In this document: positions 7,134-9,626 of the stretch, one piece after another
Layout: the number at the start of each line of letters is the position of its first letter
How positions within the stretch are numbered: position 1 is the stretch's first letter
From: Candidatus Fermentithermobacillaceae bacterium
Lineage (GTDB): Bacteria > Bacillota > Sulfobacillia > Fermentithermobacillales > Fermentithermobacillaceae
Reading direction: 5' to 3'
Length of the DNA stretch: 9,626 bases
Assembly (NCBI GenBank): GCA_012842105.1
Contig: DUTL01000188.1
Location: 1-9,626 of the forward strand
Position numbers and translations under genes: made by a program
The notes under the pieces: model-generated
Told to the model about the DNA's origin: nothing
What the model saw: only the letters and a program-made list of their open reading frames with translations
Databases searched by the model: none

Positions 7134-7180
7134 GCCGGAAGTGAAACATTGGGGACGGTCCTAAAAGTTTCACTCCCGGC
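7134..7180. repeat. REP-like palindrome between convergent genes; possible bidirectional terminator
   Basis: GCCGGAAGTGAAAC (7134-7147) pairs with GTTTCACTCCCGGC (7167-7180) with one mismatch, enclosing a 19-nt loop containing GGGGACGGTCC. It sits between the ends of oppF (plus) and the acetyltransferase gene (minus). There is no T-run on either side, so it is not a classic intrinsic terminator. GTGAAAC...GGGGACGG...GTTTCAC resembles the REP-like palindromes I recall as scattered through Clostridia genomes and associated with RAYT-type transposases. That identity is from memory and only one copy is present here. Confidence 0.6.
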
Positions 7181-7240
7181 TTATTGAACATCGGCATGAA
7201 CCAAGCCCCCGGGCATACGAAAGCACCTTTCCGGAGCAGG

Positions 7241-7786
7241 TTACCTATCGCTGCTCAGCAGCCCATAAACAAGGATGTCAAAGAACCGGCCGTCCTGAAA
7301 GTGTGCTTCCCGCCTGGCCCCTTCGTGGAGGAATCCGACAGACTGCAGTACATGGCGGCTTACTTCATTAAAGTCATAGACTTCCGCATCAATTCTGTGT
7401 ACCCCTTGCCTGAAAAGTTCACTGACGAAAGATCGCAGCGCTTCTTTTGAATATCCCTTTCCTCTTTCCTCGCCCAATCCGAATCTCAGCCATGCAAACT
7501 GCCGAGTATCATCCATCCAGTCAGCCCTTACATATCCAATGGGTTTGTCCGTGCCCTTGAGTATGATTATGCAATATACCTGCCCTCTCTCCAGACTGCT
7601 TCGAATGTCTCGTTCTTCGTTTTCTGGTGTGATTACTGTATCCAAACCAGTGGACATCTCTCTTACCAAGGGATCGTTCTTCCACCGCGACAACAACGAA
7701 CTGTCGGACAATTCAACACCTCTCAAATAGAGCCTTTGGCTTTCGCAGAATATGCCCAAAGTATCCCCCCCCAGAGCGGTCCTCAT
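7241..7786 (-). CDS. GNAT-family N-acetyltransferase, RimJ/RimL-like
   Basis: 181 residues; transfers an acetyl group from acetyl-CoA to an unknown amine acceptor. RLYLRGVELSDSSLLSRW (18-35) is the usual N-terminal strand and helix. The acetyl-CoA loop is EERGKGYSKEAL (106-117), and the C-terminal DFNEVSRHVLQSVGF (138-152) followed by GARREAHFQDGRF is typical of RimJ/RimL-like enzymes. The substrate cannot be predicted. ATG 7786 has AAGGAG 12 nt upstream, rather far; an in-frame TTG at 7759 would remove nine residues and begin GIFCESQRLYLR, closer to the normal family start. A run of eight C/G (7765-7772) between the two candidates makes this stretch prone to sequencing or slippage errors. 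It converges with oppF and diverges from tcmP. Confidence 0.9.
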   Translation of the reverse strand: MRTALGGDTLGIFCESQRLYLRGVELSDSSLLSRWKNDPLVREMSTGLDTVITPENEERDIRSSLERGQVYCIIILKGTDKPIGYVRADWMDDTRQFAWLRFGLGEERGKGYSKEALRSFVSELFRQGVHRIDAEVYDFNEVSRHVLQSVGFLHEGARREAHFQDGRFFDILVYGLLSSDR

Positions 7787-7863
7787 GGATTCAGTTCGCT
7801 CCTTAGTCTTCCTTCCCCCTCTTTCTCCAGCAACGGAAGTAATCCTGCAAATCTCGTTTTAGT

Positions 7864-7904
7864 GGCGGTTGGCCTTCACTGCCTCCTATCGAAGGCCAAC
7901 CGCC
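7864..7904. repeat. 14-bp perfect hairpin in the divergent intergenic region
   Basis: GGCGGTTGGCCTTC (7864-7877) is the exact reverse complement of 7891-7904, with a 13-nt loop. On the plus strand it is followed by TTGTTGTTATCATC, moderately T-rich, so it could be a terminator left from a lost upstream gene or an insulator. It lies between divergent genes, where no terminator is expected. It does not share sequence with the palindrome at 7134-7180. Confidence 0.7.
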
Positions 7905-7907
7905 TTG

Positions 7908-7936
7908 TTGTTATCATCATGTATTGGGCGTATTAC
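7908..7936 (+). promoter_or_regulatory. Weak candidate promoter for the tcmP gene
   Basis: TTGTTA (7908-7913) and TATTAC (7931-7936) are 17 nt apart, each matching 4/6 of the consensus. The position, ~35 nt before the tcmP start, is plausible; the match is weak. Confidence 0.25.
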
Positions 7937-7971
7937 CTTAGTACTACCACGTCTGAAAGGAGAATCAAAAA

Positions 7972-8937
7972 TTGACTCAGGCTTCCTTCTTTGAAACGAG
8001 TTCTGAGCAATCCATAGTCAAGAGCTCCATAGTAGAAAAGTACTTCTGGGCTTGGGCAAAAATCATGTTATCTGAGAATCCCGGGAAAAAGATTGCCTAC
8101 ATAGACCTCTTCTCAGGTCCAGGCATATACAAAGATGGAATAATCTCAACTCCAATCAGAGTGCTCCAGAAGATTATTAAAGACAAAGACATGAGAGACG
8201 CAGTGGCAACAGTCTTCAATGATAGAGACACGCAAAATGTGACATCCTTGAAACAGTACATCTCCCAGCTTCCTGGTATCGACAGCTTAAGGTACCAACC
8301 GCAAGTGCTAAGCTATGAAGTTGGCAGTCAAATCGCAGAGCTTTTATCTGGAATCGACCTAGTGCCAACTTTGCTCTTCATAGACCCATGGGGCTACAAG
8401 GGGCTGACATTGCGCCTCATTGGGGGTGTACTCAAGAACTGGGGATGCGACTGCATATTCTTCTTCAACTATAATCGCATACTGCCTGGGCTATCGCATC
8501 CAAACCCACTGATCCAGGAGCACATGGACGCTCTATTTGGCCATGAACAAGCCGAATCCTTACGATCCCGTCTTGGCATAATGGAACCCGCTGCGAAAGA
8601 AGCAGAGGTTATCGAGGAGTTGACAAAGTCACTGGTTGAGATTGGGGGAGAATACGTACTGCCTTTCTGCTTCAACCTTCTTCTTCAAACAGTGGGGCGG
8701 CCCACGGCGGACAGCTCGCGGAAGACTCCTGGATGGCAGAACCTGGGACCAGATGCCACCTCTCAGTGGGGCTTCACTTATGCCTTCCTCGTCGGCTACA
8801 TGACAGGGATTCTTCGTTTGCATTTTGAAATCAGATTAATAGCAACCCTTGCAAGGGCCAGGACAGCAGGCAGAGCAACCCGCAACTCGAAGACGCCCGC
8901 CATTTCGGATATGAGTATTCACCGTTCAATCCGTTGA
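7972..8937 (+). CDS. tcmP: Three-Cys-motif partner protein TcmP, 3'-truncated and fused out of frame to a partner-gene remnant
   Basis: TTG 7972 is the start, with AAAGGAG 9 nt upstream. Residues 1 to ~235 match TcmP closely: IVEKYFWAWAKIM, then YIDLFSGPGIYKDGIISTPI (43-62), VFNDRD, TLLFIDPWGYKGLTLRLI (133-150), GCDCIFFFNYNRI and GGEYVLPF. The DLFSGPG and DPWG motifs resemble SAM-methyltransferase motifs I and IV, but activity is unproven. TcmP typically occurs beside a three-Cys-motif (Gp37/Gp68, DUF5131) protein. After residue ~235 (near 8676) the homology stops. The remaining ~86 residues are low-quality translation because the DNA there encodes the end of the partner gene in another frame. 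The expected C-terminal TcmP region is missing, so the protein is probably non-functional. The pair looks like a decayed accessory module. Confidence 0.8.
   Translation: MTQASFFETSSEQSIVKSSIVEKYFWAWAKIMLSENPGKKIAYIDLFSGPGIYKDGIISTPIRVLQKIIKDKDMRDAVATVFNDRDTQNVTSLKQYISQLPGIDSLRYQPQVLSYEVGSQIAELLSGIDLVPTLLFIDPWGYKGLTLRLIGGVLKNWGCDCIFFFNYNRILPGLSHPNPLIQEHMDALFGHEQAESLRSRLGIMEPAAKEAEVIEELTKSLVEIGGEYVLPFCFNLLLQTVGRPTADSSRKTPGWQNLGPDATSQWGFTYAFLVGYMTGILRLHFEIRLIATLARARTAGRATRNSKTPAISDMSIHRSIR
8678..8803 (+). pseudogene. C-terminal remnant of the TcmP partner (phage Gp37/Gp68, DUF5131 family)
   Basis: In the frame beginning TTC at 8678, different from tcmP, the DNA reads FFFKQWGG followed by GRLLDGRTWDQMP and ends at TGA 8801. 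FFFKQWGG followed by GR-LDGRTWD-MP is the C-terminal signature I know from Gp37/Gp68-family proteins. Only about 41 codons remain; start, Cys motif and body are gone. The abrupt change from tcmP to this frame near 8672-8680 marks a deletion that removed the tcmP 3' end and most of the partner gene, implying the original order tcmP then partner on the same strand. Confidence 0.75.
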
Positions 8938-9136
8938 AACCTGCCTCTTTCCTATCTCGTCCAAATAGATGCATCGAATAAATGCTTGAGTGCAAAGTGC
9001 ACGTGTGCGACGGATGGATATACCTGGCAAACGCGCCATGTAGATGCATCACGTTATCCGGCAAATCAGTGATTCGCAACCAATAGTTGACACCCGGTTG
9101 GTAGAATGACGGCCGGCCCGGCTTTAGAATTACGTC
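8829..9136. other. Low-content region, possible gene debris
   Basis: After the partner remnant I see no complete gene. One open plus-strand frame (8829-8981) ends with HFGYEYSPFNPLKPASFLSR then PNRCIE and a stop. It looks more protein-like than chance but has no start or family I recognise; it may be another gene tail. A 10-bp direct repeat, TAGATGCATC, occurs at 8966-8975 and 9041-9050. The promoter of the next gene should lie near 9060-9130, but no properly spaced pair is evident. Confidence 0.35.
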
Positions 9137-9151
9137 GAGGTGATGAAGACG

Positions 9152-9626
9152 ATGAATGTGAAGAACATAACCCTTGGTCAACGTATACAGAACTTGAGAA
9201 AGCGGCAGGGACTTTCTCAGGAAGCACTGGCCGAAAAGCTCAATGTGAGCCGTCAGGCGGTTTCCAAATGGGAAACAGGGTTGTCCAATCCGGATAGTCA
9301 GAATCTGATACTCCTGGCCAGGTTGTTCAATGTTTCGATGGATGAACTTATCCGGCCCGAACCTGCCGGACCTGCCAGGCCTGAAAAGGCCCCTGCCCAG
9401 TATAGTAAACCCGAAAGACGAAGCAAGGCAAACGCTCACAGGTTAATGGCTGTCCTGGCGCTCTTGGTAGGCTGCATAGGAGCAAGCCTCTGGTTCTTTT
9501 TTGCCGGCAGAGGAAGCGAAGCAACAGGCGAAGCCCCCAGCGAATACGCACTGTGTTGGACCAGCGGTTCTCACAGGTATAGCATGGCCATTGGAATACA
9601 GGAAGGGAAATTCCCCTGGAAAACCA
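9152..9626 (+). CDS. XRE-family transcriptional regulator with C-terminal membrane anchor (partial)
   Basis: The gene runs off the right edge with 158 codons visible. ATG 9152 is preferred because GAGGTGAT (9137-9144), a strong match to the anti-Shine-Dalgarno sequence, ends 7 nt before it; ATG 9143 overlaps that site. Residues ~8-68 form an HTH_3 domain (LGQRIQNLRKRQGLSQEALA, NVSRQAVSKWETGLSNPD, FNVSMDELI), which binds DNA as a dimer in this family. A Pro/Ala/Lys-rich linker (~69-96) leads to one transmembrane helix (~98-117: LMAVLALLVGCIGASLWFFF), and the remainder should lie outside the cell. Cytoplasmic DNA-binding head plus one helix plus external tail suggests a membrane-tethered sensor-regulator; target and signal are unknown. 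Confidence 0.88.
   Translation, partial: MNVKNITLGQRIQNLRKRQGLSQEALAEKLNVSRQAVSKWETGLSNPDSQNLILLARLFNVSMDELIRPEPAGPARPEKAPAQYSKPERRSKANAHRLMAVLALLVGCIGASLWFFFAGRGSEATGEAPSEYALCWTSGSHRYSMAIGIQEGKFPWKT

Noticed and set aside
8925..8941. GTTCAATCCGTTGAAAC, reminiscent of a CRISPR repeat end.
   Set aside because: It occurs once, with no regularly spaced copies and no cas genes.
8966..9050. Direct repeat TAGATGCATC as possible attachment sites.
   Set aside because: Only 10 bp, partly self-complementary (GATGCATC), 75 bp apart, and no integrase or tRNA nearby.
9087..9107. TTGACA and TAGAAT upstream of the XRE gene.
   Set aside because: Only 9 nt apart, too short for a sigma-A promoter, and no alternative -10 was found at 16-18 nt.
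8831..9439. Minus-strand 202-codon open reading frame.
   Set aside because: It lies antisense to the convincing HTH gene and the tcmP tail, has His/Leu/Ser-rich low-quality translation and no ribosome binding site or domain.

Overview
The window reads as chromosomal DNA of a mid-GC, Gram-positive-type bacterium, most likely a member of the Clostridia. This rests on strong AGGAGG-type ribosome binding sites, frequent GTG/TTG starts, a lipoprotein-anchored substrate-binding protein and Firmicutes-like OppBCDF proteins. It is an inference from style; no marker gene is present. A fold-back inverted repeat at the left edge suggests that position 1 is at or near a contig end of a shotgun or metagenome assembly.

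Layout. (1) Positions 1-133 are a perfect 46-bp inverted repeat around a 41-nt loop. It interrupts the 3' end of a minus-strand gene (GTG start at 827) for a two-helix membrane protein with a zinc-ribbon-like Cys pattern. (2) Positions 828-1435 are non-coding apart from a candidate promoter (1171-1199) and a potentially structured leader with a tiny upstream ORF. (3) Positions 1436-7124 are a five-gene oligopeptide/dipeptide ABC importer operon: lipoprotein binding protein, two permeases and two ATPases, tightly packed and each with a clear ribosome binding site. A strong hairpin separates the binding-protein gene from the first permease. (4) Positions 7134-7180 hold a REP-like palindrome between the convergent oppF and a GNAT acetyltransferase gene (minus strand, 7786-7241). 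(5) After a divergent intergenic region with a 14-bp perfect hairpin lies a TcmP (three-Cys-motif partner) gene. It has lost its 3' end and runs into the last ~40 codons of its usual partner, a Gp37/Gp68-type (DUF5131) gene: a decayed accessory module. (6) The right edge carries the 5' part of an XRE-type regulator with a C-terminal membrane segment.

The main discovery is in the binding protein. Its blocks are in a circularly permuted order relative to OppA/DppA. Directly after the lipoprotein signal comes the segment that is normally C-terminal (the GWGADYNDP region, residues ~30-187). The normally N-terminal and central part follows (residues ~193-565), and the protein stops exactly where the canonical protein would enter the C-terminal segment. 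Both joins are in frame and the gene keeps its signal peptide, ribosome binding site, stop codon and operon position, so it looks like a genuine functional permutation, not a broken gene.

Together, the importer genes should capture peptides at the outer face of the membrane (OppA-like lipoprotein), move them through the OppB/OppC channel and power this with OppD/OppF. The other genes have no evident functional link to it.
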